Part shown: piece after piece, positions 1-8,036 of the stretch
Position numbering within the stretch: position 1 is the stretch's first letter
How the letters are laid out: each line of letters begins with the position of its first letter
NCBI RefSeq assembly: GCF_900113925.1
Contig: NZ_FORD01000025.1
Coordinates: 1-42,395, forward strand
Origin: Nitrosomonas sp. Nm34
GTDB taxonomy: Bacteria; Pseudomonadota; Gammaproteobacteria; Burkholderiales; Nitrosomonadaceae
DNA length: 42,395 nucleotides
Reading direction: 5' to 3'
Program-made: the position numbers and the translations under genes
The notes under the pieces: model-generated
Seen by the model: the letters and a program-made list of their open reading frames with translations, nothing else
The model's database searches: none
Told to the model about the DNA's origin: nothing

Positions 1-393
1 GACGAAGATATAGAAAATATAAATCAAAAATACACATATCTTTTCAAAAGATTCTTTGATGCGGTAAAAAATGTATCCAATCCCGTTGCCGTACTAAACG
101 GCAGCGGAAAAGGATTTGGAGCCAGTTACAAAGGTATCGCAACAAATCGCGAGCTTAATGGCTTTGTGCCTCATCATGATCTGGCGAATGAAGTACGAGA
201 AAGATTAGGCAAAAAACTGAAAGTGGTTTTTGTCGAAATAGGGGATAAGTTAATAGAACAGCATGAGTGGGGGCGTATCGTAAGACTTCCTGATCTGGGC
301 ATACGTCCGGAGGAAAACGGATCAGGATTTGAGGAGCCAGTGCATGTATTTACATCAGCCTATGAAGAGATTGGCTTGAGCTTAACCGAGTAA
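1..393 (+). CDS. Unrecognised protein, 5' end outside window
   Basis: The reading frame is open from the first base to the TAA at 391-393, giving at least 130 residues, so the start lies left of the window. An internal GTG at 166 could be taken for a start, but the upstream codons read as normal protein (for example the run VLNGSGKGFGASYKG). I do not recognise a family. The visible part is charged and soluble, with no membrane segment and no signal peptide. It lies in the segment that ends at the tRNA-Ser gene, so cargo of an integrated element is plausible, but that rests on position only. Confidence 0.6.
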   Translation, partial: DEDIENINQKYTYLFKRFFDAVKNVSNPVAVLNGSGKGFGASYKGIATNRELNGFVPHHDLANEVRERLGKKLKVVFVEIGDKLIEQHEWGRIVRLPDLGIRPEENGSGFEEPVHVFTSAYEEIGLSLTE

Positions 394-580
394 CGGATTA
401 GATCAGGTGTGGCAGGACTTTGAGAAATTGAAGATATATGCCTGGGATTTAACTGAGAGATGCAGGGCTAGGTTTGAGGTGGTTGATTAATAAGTAGTAG
501 CTTAAACTTGAGCTGACAACGGGCGGTGTCGCGATGAGGAGACGCTATCGAATAGTCGGCTAAATAGAATGTTAGGGGAA
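394..580 (+). other. Gap with a short coding-like tail
   Basis: Frame 2 is open from 386 to the TAA at 488-490 and reads like protein (VWQDFEKLKIYAWDLTERC). A GTG at 407 would give only 27 residues. No ribosome-binding site is obvious, so this may be the eroded end of a gene rather than a working one. The rest of the gap shows nothing recognisable. Confidence 0.25.
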
Positions 581-1120
581 TTAAATTTTATAAGTTTTAA
601 TATCAGCTGGCTGTGGTGGGTTACTTTCATGTGGTCGATATGATTCAATATCGACAGATTGTGGTGGTTCGCTTTTCATCTGTTCGATAAGCTGATTAGC
701 ATCAAGCGATACATTCACATTCACACTCATATCGCATGACTTAATCGCCCATGCCAGCAAGAACAAACCAATAAGTTTGTGGCTTGAGGCAAGATGTTTA
801 ACTGTTTTGGCTACATTTGGGTCAATGCTCTCAGTAAACTTTATTAGTTCATCAGTTTTTTCTGGGTTTCTATAAGCATCAACCACTGCCCCACCCAATT
901 TCTGAAGCATCTCTTTAGTAAAAGATGGGGCATTAATAACTGAAATTACATCATTTGCTATATCAAAGATTCCGTCGGCAACAAATGCTATACCTCCGCA
1001 GTATGGACAGGTCTCTGAATTATTTCTTAATTTAAGACCTTGGATGTTTCCAGAAATCGATATCATTCTCGATGGGAAAATGGCCCCACAAGAAGAGCAA
1101 TGTGATGGTATCGTAGTCAA
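581..1120 (-). CDS. Zinc-ribbon protein of unknown function
   Basis: This is a 179-residue protein. The N-terminus carries two cysteine pairs, CSSC at 8-11 and CPYC at 38-41, the layout of a four-cysteine zinc ribbon. A helical middle part follows, with a short hydrophobic stretch at about 116-128 (LIGLFLLAWAIKS), short for a transmembrane helix, and a Pro/Ser/Asp-rich tail. The start codon is TTG at 1118-1120, supported by an AGGAG sequence about 8 nt upstream on the minus strand. No family is recognised. It faces the tRNA-Ser gene across iteron-like repeats, so it may be cargo of a tRNA-targeted element. Confidence 0.6.
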   Translation of the reverse strand: MTTIPSHCSSCGAIFPSRMISISGNIQGLKLRNNSETCPYCGGIAFVADGIFDIANDVISVINAPSFTKEMLQKLGGAVVDAYRNPEKTDELIKFTESIDPNVAKTVKHLASSHKLIGLFLLAWAIKSCDMSVNVNVSLDANQLIEQMKSEPPQSVDIESYRPHESNPPQPADIKTYKI

Positions 1121-1227
1121 TATAATTCTCCTGGTTAGTAATTACATAGCTTCAATCATTTCTGCATAAAATATTAGAACAACATGAACAAAATTGTTAT
1201 TTTTTAGGTTTCCACCTTGGAGAATGT

Positions 1228-1287
1228 TGACTAAAATGTTGACCAAGCTATGCCAAAACATGACCAAATATGACTAAATACGGTCAA
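1228..1287. repeat. Cluster of TGAC(C/T)AA repeats beside tRNA-Ser
   Basis: Four direct copies of TGACYAA(A/G) occur at 1228-1235, 1240-1247, 1261-1268 and 1271-1278, with one inverted copy (GGTCAA) at 1282-1287. All lie within 60 bp and about 40 bp from the 3' end of the tRNA gene. Short clustered repeats next to a tRNA 3' end are typical of arm-type sites bound by tyrosine integrases. No integrase gene is visible here, so that function is inferred. Confidence 0.5.
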
Positions 1288-1324
1288 CCTAAACAAGATA
1301 ACTTATTGATTTATAAAGATACAA

Positions 1325-1416
1325 TGGCGGAGAAGGCGGGATTCGAACCCGCGGTACGGTGATAACCGTACACACGCTTTCCAGGCGTGCACCTTAAACC
1401 ACTCGGTCACTTCTCC
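1325..1416 (-). tRNA. tRNA-Ser (anticodon GGA)
   Basis: The minus strand folds as a class II tRNA. The 7-bp acceptor stem is GGAGAAG with CTTCTCC, the anticodon loop CTGGAAAG contains GGA, there is a long variable arm (TACGGTTATCACCGTA), and the T loop reads GGGTTCGAATCCC. The terminal CCA is encoded at 1325-1327. The long variable arm and GGA anticodon identify serine, reading UCC and UCU codons. tRNA-Ser genes are frequent integration sites, which fits the accessory content on its 3' side. Confidence 0.95.
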
Positions 1417-2245
1417 CATTTGCTTCAAAAATGATGTTTAACTTAAAATAATAGGGTGCCAAGGATAAACTAGTTCATACTTTGGAGCAACCTTTGTACT
1501 GATTGTTTCTAAGAATTATAGATAATTTACCAGAGTAACTGAGAAAGATTCTTTAGCGGATTGTGAAAAGCCTAGTCGAGGTAATCAATGACAGGCAAAA
1601 ACAGGTGAAAGAAGAGGCAGGGTTTAAACCTGATAAAGATGAATATTTTGAGCGTGTTTCTAACGCCGTGGCCTAATGCTAGATCACTCAATAGCTTGTT
1701 AGAACTTTATCCTTCTTCCTATTACACTAAATACTTCCAGACGATACTTTACCTGAAAACATAGATTGTTATATCAGTAATTATGGCTCATATCTTATAG
1801 TAATACATAATCATTAATCATGCATGTCTCTTATACAATAAGCTGCAGAGAATTAGTCCCAAATGAGATTAATTAGAATCTACTCAAAAAGTATTTCTCA
1901 TAATCATTTAAAATATATACCTCATAATATATTATTTTATAATATTGTTATTTATAATAATATGCGGTTTAATCAAAATTGATCGAACTTAAATAAGTTT
2001 GAGTTCAAATCAAATGCAAGGGTTTCTGCATAATTTATCTAAAAACATTGCGCTTAAGCATTGGTTCAACACTGCTTTCTTTTAAAAGTAAATTTGTATA
2101 TTTTTAGTCAGGGCCTCTAAATATACGAATTAATTGCATTCTAGCTTCTTGTTCTTAATAGATTAGTAATACAGAGAGTGCTCGACATATGCATATCTAG
2201 ACTGGGGAATTTTTGCATCTTTTCATTATTAGGAGGATTTTTTAA
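1417..2245. other. AT-rich decayed stretch without a clear gene
   Basis: No convincing gene is present in these 830 bp. One short frame reads like the end of a protein: a GTG at 1563-1565 to a TAA at 1674-1676 gives 37 residues (VKSLVEVINDRQ..EYFERVSNAVA), with a stop just upstream and no good ribosome-binding site, so it looks like a gene remnant. From about 1680 to 2220 the DNA is strongly AT-rich. It must hold the promoter of the regulator that starts at 2246. Confidence 0.4.
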
Positions 2246-2602
2246 GTGATATGGGAACGAAAAATAGATCTTCTAGTCTATTTTTTTGTGAACTTTATGA
2301 CATTCGAGAAAAATAGAATGAAACTATTTAAAAAAATACCTAACCCAAGGGAAATTCGGCAGAAGCTTGGTCTTAATCAACAAGAATTCTGGAATAAGGT
2401 AGGGGTAACCCAAAGTGGCGGTTCACGTTACGAGAGTGGACGAGAGATACCTAAAGCTGTCAGGGAATTGGTGCGATTGGTCCATATTGACCGGATTGAT
2501 TTGACTAAAATCAAACGAGACGATCTGATTGTGGCTGCAATGCTAAAAGCACAGTACCCTGATCTGTATAAAAGCTTGAAAAAATCAGCAAAATTGAAAT
2601 AA
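2246..2602 (+). CDS. XRE-family helix-turn-helix regulator
   Basis: The protein is 118 residues from the GTG at 2246, or 94 from the ATG at 2318, where similarity to related small betaproteobacterial regulators would begin (MKLFKKIPNPREIRQKLG). The GTG is favoured by translation signals: AGGAGG at 2231-2236 lies 9 nt before it. The core NQQEFWNKVGVTQSGGSRYESGR is a Cro/CI-type DNA-binding helix-turn-helix with conserved Gln and Ser recognition positions, followed by a Lys-rich tail. It is presumably a DNA-binding repressor or activator; the target is unknown. It stands alone and converges on the radical SAM gene. Confidence 0.8.
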   Translation: MIWERKIDLLVYFFVNFMTFEKNRMKLFKKIPNPREIRQKLGLNQQEFWNKVGVTQSGGSRYESGREIPKAVRELVRLVHIDRIDLTKIKRDDLIVAAMLKAQYPDLYKSLKKSAKLK

Positions 2603-2623
2603 TTCCAGAAATTCTCTTTGAGT

Positions 2624-2656
2624 AAATCAGTCAATTTGTGTGCTGATGACTGGTTT
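2624..2656. terminator. Hairpin between convergent genes
   Basis: AAATCAGTCA (2624-2633) pairs with TGACTGGTTT (2647-2656), a 10-bp stem with one G-U pair and a loop of about 13 nt. It sits between the convergent HTH and radical SAM genes. There is no good U-tract on either strand, so a terminator role is tentative. Confidence 0.35.
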
Positions 2657-2667
2657 ATGGATTAAGA

Positions 2668-3522
2668 CTATGGATGAATCTTTACCGCAAGCCCAAGTGT
2701 TTTAATTTTTGCGGCAAATGATGCTATCCATGCCGCCGACACTTTAGAGAGCCGGGATGCCTCAGGTTGCAGAGAGGGACGCGCTAATCCATACAGCAAT
2801 ATTCCCTGTAATGATATCCCTTCTTGTTTTAACTTATTGATGAATTCCAGATAAGCTTTGATTTCTCTCTCAGCAGGAGGTTTTCCATCTATTTCAAGCA
2901 CACACGTTTGCAGCCAGGTAGGGCATAAGGAGGCGGCTATTTTTAGGTTGGCATGCATTTTCTTTAGGCTCATGCGGGTATTATTAATACGCATTCTGCC
3001 TTCTTGCGTCACGCTATCTAACTTGAACCAGATCTCACCATTTAGCTTCGCCATATGGCTAAGTCCTCGCTGGACATGAGCTCGATCAATCAAACTGCCA
3101 TTGGTAATCAGAACTAATTTGAGTTCTTCTGGTAAGGGAAAATCGTGTTTAACACGCTCAATCAAGCTGATTACCTGCTCAAACTCTTTTACACTCGTGG
3201 GTTCTCCATTCCCTGACAAGGCGATATCATTGATACGCCTGGCTTGTTGTGGCACCTTATCCAGCATAAAGCGCCCATAAAGCAATTCATGAAGAAAAGA
3301 GCGCAATTCTTGTTCCAGCTTGACTAAATCAATTACTGGAGCAGAACCGCGTTTGAGATTGGGTACTTGGCAATAGATACATCGCCAATTACAGGCATTA
3401 TTAGGATTCAGATTGATTCCGATTGATACGCCAGAAGCTCGACGCGAGATAACAGGATAAACATAGGTCATGCTAATGCTATCTCGGCTATGATCTGAAA
3501 CGCTTAATAGTTTAGGCTGCAA
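2668..3522 (-). CDS. Radical SAM protein, COG0731-like
   Basis: This 284-residue protein has the radical SAM iron-sulfur motif CNWRCIYC, with cysteines at 44, 48 and 51, and the GNGEPT motif that contacts S-adenosylmethionine. Overall it resembles uncharacterised Fe-S oxidoreductases of the COG0731 type rather than QueE, which lacks this N-terminal arrangement. The only start preserving the conserved N-terminal LSVSDHSRD segment is the TTG at 3520-3522; an in-frame TGA lies just upstream. The ATG at residue 18 is the alternative. It is divergent from queD with only 16 bp between starts, so promoters must overlap coding DNA. A link to 7-deazaguanine or tRNA modification is a guess from position. 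Confidence 0.75.
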   Translation of the reverse strand: MQPKLLSVSDHSRDSISMTYVYPVISRRASGVSIGINLNPNNACNWRCIYCQVPNLKRGSAPVIDLVKLEQELRSFLHELLYGRFMLDKVPQQARRINDIALSGNGEPTSVKEFEQVISLIERVKHDFPLPEELKLVLITNGSLIDRAHVQRGLSHMAKLNGEIWFKLDSVTQEGRMRINNTRMSLKKMHANLKIAASLCPTWLQTCVLEIDGKPPAEREIKAYLEFINKLKQEGISLQGILLYGLARPSLQPEASRLSKVSAAWIASFAAKIKTLGLAVKIHP

Positions 3523-3538
3523 TGGTATAATCCATCAA

Positions 3539-4006
3539 ATGTTGATTACGCGAAGATTAGAATTTGATGCTGGCCATCGTATTTCCACTCATAACAGTCA
3601 GTGCCGTCATTTGCACGGCCATCGTTATGTGATAGAAATTACTTTATCAGGTAATATTATTTCTGACGAGGGCGTGGCAGAACAAGGCATGGTTATGGAT
3701 TTCTCTGAAATTAAACGTATAGCGAAAGAGGTCCTGGTTGATAAATGGGATCATGCTTTTCTCGCATATGCCGGCGATACTCTTGTAGTTGAGTTTTTGC
3801 AATCACTGAAAGATCATAAAACAGTTATTATAGATGCGCAACCAACGGCAGAAAACCTGGCAATTAAGGCTTTTCATATATTAGATCTGGCATTTCAAGA
3901 TACTTATGGAAATCGGCTCGCATTGGAACAGGTTCGATTGTATGAAACTCCTAATTGCTGGGCGGATGCAAGAAGAGAAATTATTAATCATACCAATAAT
4001 TCATAA
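3539..4006 (+). CDS. queD: 6-carboxytetrahydropterin synthase
   Basis: QueD converts 7,8-dihydroneopterin triphosphate to 6-carboxy-5,6,7,8-tetrahydropterin, an early cytosolic step of queuosine synthesis. The 155-residue protein has the zinc ligands His13, His26 and His28 and the catalytic Cys22 in the arrangement DAGH..CRHLHGH, plus the C-terminal ETPNCWA segment typical of the PTPS/QueD fold. The start ATG is close to the divergent radical SAM gene. tatD follows after 12 bp, so the two are likely co-transcribed. queF, the last preQ1 step, is elsewhere in the window at 13064. A plain PTPS role is possible, but the active-site cysteine context favours QueD. Confidence 0.88.
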   Translation: MLITRRLEFDAGHRISTHNSQCRHLHGHRYVIEITLSGNIISDEGVAEQGMVMDFSEIKRIAKEVLVDKWDHAFLAYAGDTLVVEFLQSLKDHKTVIIDAQPTAENLAIKAFHILDLAFQDTYGNRLALEQVRLYETPNCWADARREIINHTNNS

Positions 4007-4018
4007 TAATTTGTAAAC

Positions 4019-4783
4019 ATGTTTATTGATTCCCACTGCCACCTCGATTTTCCTGATATTGCCAATAATCTTGATCAGATTCTTGGCAATATGCAACAAA
4101 ATAATGTTACCCACGCATTATGTGTTAGCGTTAATTTAGAAGATTTCCCTCGTGTGCGAGCTTTGGCGGAATCACATGACAATCTTTTTGCCTCCGTGGG
4201 GGTACACCCTGATTATGAAAACTTAATCGAACCGGATGCTCCACAATTAGCGAATCTTGCTCATCATCCTAAAGTTGTTGCGATTGGAGAAACGGGACTT
4301 GACTATTTTCGCCTTAAAGGAGATCTCGAATGGCAAAGGGAACGCTTCCGTCAACATATTCGAGCTGCCAGACAATGCAATAAACCCCTTATCATTCATA
4401 CCCGAGAGGCGGCGGCTGATACGCTACGTATCATGGCTGAAGAAGGGGCAGATAGGACAGGGGGAGTGATGCATTGCTTCACCGAAAGCTGGGAAGTTGC
4501 CCAGCAGGCAATTGAAATGAATTTTTATATTTCGTTTTCCGGCATTATTACTTTTAAAAATGCTACGCTTGTTAAAGACGTCGCTCGAAAAATTCCTCTT
4601 GAGCGCATGCTGATTGAAACTGATTCTCCTTATCTTGCTCCAGTCCCCTACCGTGGAAAGACCAATCAGCCTGCTTTTGTACGCTATATCGCTGAGGAGA
4701 TTGCTAAGTTGCGGGAGGTGAGCTTGACGGAAATCGCGGCCATCACCACCCATAATTTTTTCAACTTATTTAAGATTGCTTAA
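4019..4783 (+). CDS. tatD: TatD-family metal-dependent hydrolase (DNase)
   Basis: The 254-residue TIM-barrel hydrolase starts MFIDSHCHLDF, with metal ligands His6 and His8. Glu91 in AIGETGLDY, the histidines in LIIHTRE and MHCF, and the aspartate in ETDSPYLAP complete the TatD/YcfH active site. Length and all signature motifs match the family. Members are cytosolic 3'-5' exonucleases or DNases acting in DNA repair and fragmentation; the exact substrate here cannot be read from sequence. It follows queD by 12 bp and is likely in the same transcript. Confidence 0.88.
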   Translation: MFIDSHCHLDFPDIANNLDQILGNMQQNNVTHALCVSVNLEDFPRVRALAESHDNLFASVGVHPDYENLIEPDAPQLANLAHHPKVVAIGETGLDYFRLKGDLEWQRERFRQHIRAARQCNKPLIIHTREAAADTLRIMAEEGADRTGGVMHCFTESWEVAQQAIEMNFYISFSGIITFKNATLVKDVARKIPLERMLIETDSPYLAPVPYRGKTNQPAFVRYIAEEIAKLREVSLTEIAAITTHNFFNLFKIA

Positions 4784-5168
4784 GATCGGAAGCTTTCTGA
4801 ATAAATAGCAGCCAGTTACTGTATTCTTTATGTGATCAAGAGGTCCCTGTCTATCGATGCAATTCTGGCACTTAACCTTATGGCATTCTAAAAATTCATA
4901 TTTGCGAGCATCCGTTTCGTGGATTGCCTGCTTATCCCGTCTCGTCACAATACTTCGTTGTTCACAAAAAATGCTTCCTTACATATCAGTTATATGCTGC
5001 GGCAACATTTTTTGTTCTATACTCAGCGCGGTAACAATTGCGGATTTTAAAGATATTGAAGGCCTTAAATTATAAGAGTTTTTCGCATTTCTATTTTCCG
5101 CATCTGTGGCCGCGCGGAGTATATCTAGCTTTGTCTTGTTTAGAACTCTGAATTTTCAAAGGCGCTCT
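4784..5168. other. Gap without a supported gene
   Basis: This lies between tatD (ending) and ygfZ (ending on the minus strand). A minus-strand frame at 4766-4948 is open for 60 codons with three cysteines (ECHKVKCQNC), continuing an open frame after a TAA near 4984. It has no ribosome-binding site and no recognised family, and it overlaps the end of tatD. I see no clear terminator or repeat. Confidence 0.3.
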
Positions 5169-6218
5169 TTATTGAGGTAAAAGATAAGGCAGAGAGAGAA
5201 TCTGTAATACTGGACCTTCTAAATTCTTCCAAAATATTTTACCTGATTCAACACTATTGGTTTGAATGACAGCAAGGGCATCAAAACCTTCTTCAGGGGA
5301 AGGGGCTGCATTAACTATCATACCGCATGATTGTTCTGACAGTTCAGCGCTGAATAACTGATCGCCAGCCATGACTGGTTGGGATGAAGCAATATTGGCC
5401 AGATACATGCGGCGCTTTAATTTACCAAGATACTGTGTTCTTGCAATAATTTCCTGTCCTGGATAGCAACCTTTCTGGAAACTAAGCCCTCCCGTAATAT
5501 CCAGATTCACCATTTGAGGGATAAATTGTTCCTGGGTTATGGGTAAAATAACTGGGATGCCAGCTCTAACTTCCAGCCAATCCCAGCAGATAGCGCCAAC
5601 TGGTAATGCCTGTAAAGCTAATTGTGGCCATATCATGACTGCGTGATCTAGCGTTGTGATAATTTCATAGCGATTAATATCTCGGCATAAAATACTTCCT
5701 TGCGCAGCATGGACTATTCCAAGCGGTAACATGGGGAGGGCTGTGTGGTGGAATACTTCTTTAATTAACGACTTCGCTTTATTTCCTGCGATACCAATAC
5801 GTATCAAAGAATCGCTGCTGTTGCTTAATCGCACCTTTGCGCGCAGTATATATATTGACAGGCGTTTAGAAACAGTTTCAAGCAAAGTGGATGGTAATTG
5901 CATGAAATATCCATTGTGATCTGCTTGTGACCAAATTATAAAATTTGCCAGTATGCGACCTTTAGGGGTGCAATAGCTACCGTGTTGCGCAATCTGATGA
6001 TTGACTTTCCTCAAATCGCAGGTTAATTGTCCTTGTAAGAAAGTTAATGCTTCTTCTCCTGAGAAATGAATTAGGCCAAAATGAGAGAGATCAACCAGAA
6101 CAGTATCAGTTTGAGTATTTTTGAGTGCGATAGCATCATCTTCTTTGAAATGTATCACCTGACCTTTTTCAATAGTAGCATGGTGTTCTTGTAAAAAAGT
6201 CTGCCAAACAGGATTCAT
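5169..6218 (-). CDS. ygfZ: YgfZ/GcvT-like folate-binding protein
   Basis: YgfZ is a tetrahydrofolate-binding protein that helps maintain a subset of iron-sulfur enzymes. The 349-residue product has the glycine-cleavage T-protein fold and the diagnostic KGCYPGQE motif at 249-256 with conserved Cys251. The N-terminal segment VLVDLSHFGLIHFSG and the GQLTCDL run match the family. The start ATG at 6216-6218 is divergent from ygfX, 43 bp away. In Escherichia coli ygfZ is likewise divergent from the sdhE-ygfX pair; here ygfX is present without sdhE. Confidence 0.88.
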   Translation of the reverse strand: MNPVWQTFLQEHHATIEKGQVIHFKEDDAIALKNTQTDTVLVDLSHFGLIHFSGEEALTFLQGQLTCDLRKVNHQIAQHGSYCTPKGRILANFIIWSQADHNGYFMQLPSTLLETVSKRLSIYILRAKVRLSNSSDSLIRIGIAGNKAKSLIKEVFHHTALPMLPLGIVHAAQGSILCRDINRYEIITTLDHAVMIWPQLALQALPVGAICWDWLEVRAGIPVILPITQEQFIPQMVNLDITGGLSFQKGCYPGQEIIARTQYLGKLKRRMYLANIASSQPVMAGDQLFSAELSEQSCGMIVNAAPSPEEGFDALAVIQTNSVESGKIFWKNLEGPVLQILSLPYLLPQ

Positions 6219-6261
6219 AGGGATTTATCTGATCAGAGAAAACGATTAATTATTTTTATTT

Positions 6262-6696
6262 ATGCCAGCATTAACTATTTATCTTAAATCATCAAGACAA
6301 TATACCTTATTGTTATGCATGGCACATTTTGCGGTTGCTTGTATTTTATGGAAGATGGATTGGTCGATATTTATTAAATTAATAGGAAGTATGTTACTCG
6401 CTATAAGCTTATGCTTGTACTTGCGCTGTCATGCGTTGCTTCTTTCAGTTCGATCAATTGTAACTTTACATTTTTCAGAGGATGGATTGACTTGCATAGC
6501 CCAAACTCAATCTAATGAGCATATTACATTTACCATTAAGAGCGATACTTTCGTCACACCCTATTTGACTGTATTGTGTATGAAATCTCCCTATTCGTTT
6601 TTTTCTCGTAATATCGTCATTTTTCCAGACAGTATCGATATGGATAAATTCCGACAATTACGGATATGGTTAAAATGGAAATGGAGAAGGAAATAA
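6262..6696 (+). CDS. ygfX: YgfX-family small membrane protein
   Basis: The 144-residue protein has two hydrophobic segments at about 15-32 and 37-55 and a soluble C-terminal half. The end, IVIFPDSIDMDKFRQLRIWLKW, matches the typical YgfX (Cpta toxin family) ending with LPDS and FRxLRxWL. In enterobacteria YgfX is an inner-membrane partner of SdhE (formerly described as toxin CptA) linked to succinate dehydrogenase flavinylation and cell-shape effects. sdhE is not adjacent here. Divergence from ygfZ is conserved, which supports the call. Confidence 0.72.
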   Translation: MPALTIYLKSSRQYTLLLCMAHFAVACILWKMDWSIFIKLIGSMLLAISLCLYLRCHALLLSVRSIVTLHFSEDGLTCIAQTQSNEHITFTIKSDTFVTPYLTVLCMKSPYSFFSRNIVIFPDSIDMDKFRQLRIWLKWKWRRK

Positions 6697-6701
6697 ATTA
6701 A

Positions 6702-6719
6702 CTGCTTTAATTAAAGCAG
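6702..6719. terminator. Perfect palindrome between convergent genes
   Basis: CTGCTTTAATTAAAGCAG is an 18-bp perfect inverted repeat flanked by an A-run on the right and T-rich DNA on the left. It lies between the convergent ygfX and the LpxK-Trm112 gene and is a candidate bidirectional terminator. Confidence 0.5.
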
Positions 6720-6754
6720 AAAAAAATTATTTTTAATTTTAAAAATTAAGAAAG

Positions 6755-7948
6755 CTAAATTTCTTCTTCTGCCGGGAGTTTGCGCGCTTCTTCTTCTAAC
6801 ATGACTGGGATCCCGTCTCTGATTGGAAAAGCTAAGCGGTCTGGTTTACAGATTAATTCTTTTTCATTTTTCTTGTAAATTAAAGGGCCTTTACACAATG
6901 GACATACCAGGATATCTAAAAGTTTTGGGTCCATAAATTTTTCTCTTAATTTTTTTAAAATAATTTCTCGTAGTCCAATATTTATTGTTATTTCTTCATG
7001 CAATACCCAAAATCTTTCATTGGCTTGATCCAAACATTTTACAGCATCCTCTTCTCTCAAAAGAATAATTTCAGCATCAGGAATCTGTAAATTTTTTTTA
7101 AAAAATGGGTCATTGTTGATAACTGAATGAGATTTTACATTTAATTTCAGATAGCTTAGTTGCTCCAGGAAATCATGAGAATGATTGATATCCGAAATAA
7201 CATGAATATATTTTCCCTTAAATGTAGAAATTTCGGAATGAACATCCGGGTTAAGCAAATTAATGAAATATTCATTTGCCGGCCTCATATGAAATGTTTT
7301 AATCTCATTTCCGACATTATATATGGATAACCGGCTGCTTTTTTCATTCATTACTACTGCGTCTACTTTATTTAGATAGGATAAGCTATCACGTAAAGGC
7401 CCGGCCGGCAAAATTAAACCATTACCGAAACTCAGTTTACTCTGATCAAGTACAACAATCTCGAAGTCCCGCTGCAATCGCAGATCCTGTAAACCATCAT
7501 CACAGATGAGCACATTGCATTCAGGATGGGCGGCAAGTAGGGCTTGCGCAACCTTTACGCGATCATGACCAATCCATATTGGGCAAATACTCTTACTTAG
7601 ATAAGCCATCAGCAACGATTTATTTCCTACAATACCAGGTTTACTTGAGAGCGTAACGGCAAGGGGAGAGCCGTAATTTTCGGAATAGCCGCGACTAATG
7701 ATGCCAGGGTGTAATCCGAATGCTTTTAATAGATGAATTAACCAGATGACGAGAGATGTCTTGCCGGCATCATTAACAGTAATACTGTCAATAACAATTA
7801 TGGGTACAGATGTCTTAACCGAATGCAATATACCAAGCCGATATAATAATCGCTTAAATGCTAAGAACAGTCTAAAAAATAAACTAAATGGCCAAAGAAT
7901 GATATGAAGAGGTGTAATTCGATGCCAATATAGTTCAGACCAATTCAT
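6755..7948 (-). CDS. LpxK-like protein fused to a Trm112 domain
   Basis: Residues 1-338 resemble LpxK, the inner-membrane-associated lipid A 4'-kinase (N-terminal [16 protein letters not shown] segment, [14 protein letters not shown] motif). Residues 339-397 are a complete Trm112/YcaR-type domain with CPLC and the [12 protein letters not shown] ending. The domains are normally separate neighbouring genes (lpxK then ycaR). Here no stop separates them; the Trm112 Met is at 6932-6934. The kinase part looks damaged: the P-loop reads TVNDAGKTS instead of TVGGTGKTP, and the VGDEP motif reads VGNKS, so the position matching the catalytic aspartate (Asp99 in Aquifex LpxK, from memory) is Asn109. No msbA or kdsB is nearby. 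It may be a paralogue or decaying copy; an intact lpxK would be expected elsewhere. Confidence 0.75.
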   Translation of the reverse strand: MNWSELYWHRITPLHIILWPFSLFFRLFLAFKRLLYRLGILHSVKTSVPIIVIDSITVNDAGKTSLVIWLIHLLKAFGLHPGIISRGYSENYGSPLAVTLSSKPGIVGNKSLLMAYLSKSICPIWIGHDRVKVAQALLAAHPECNVLICDDGLQDLRLQRDFEIVVLDQSKLSFGNGLILPAGPLRDSLSYLNKVDAVVMNEKSSRLSIYNVGNEIKTFHMRPANEYFINLLNPDVHSEISTFKGKYIHVISDINHSHDFLEQLSYLKLNVKSHSVINNDPFFKKNLQIPDAEIILLREEDAVKCLDQANERFWVLHEEITINIGLREIILKKLREKFMDPKLLDILVCPLCKGPLIYKKNEKELICKPDRLAFPIRDGIPVMLEEEARKLPAEEEI

Positions 7949-8036
7949 TGATGGTATATTTCTTTATATAAGGATTAACTTTCAATTAGAGAATTATTTC
8001 TGATTTTCTTATACATACTACACATGCTTTAGCAAG

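Noticed and set aside
1228..1287. CRISPR-like array
   Set aside because: Repeat units are only about 8 bp and spacing is irregular, without spacer structure or cas genes; an iteron or integrase-arm reading fits better.
4766..4948. Minus-strand 60-codon frame with three cysteines
   Set aside because: It overlaps the end of tatD, has no ribosome-binding site and no recognisable family.
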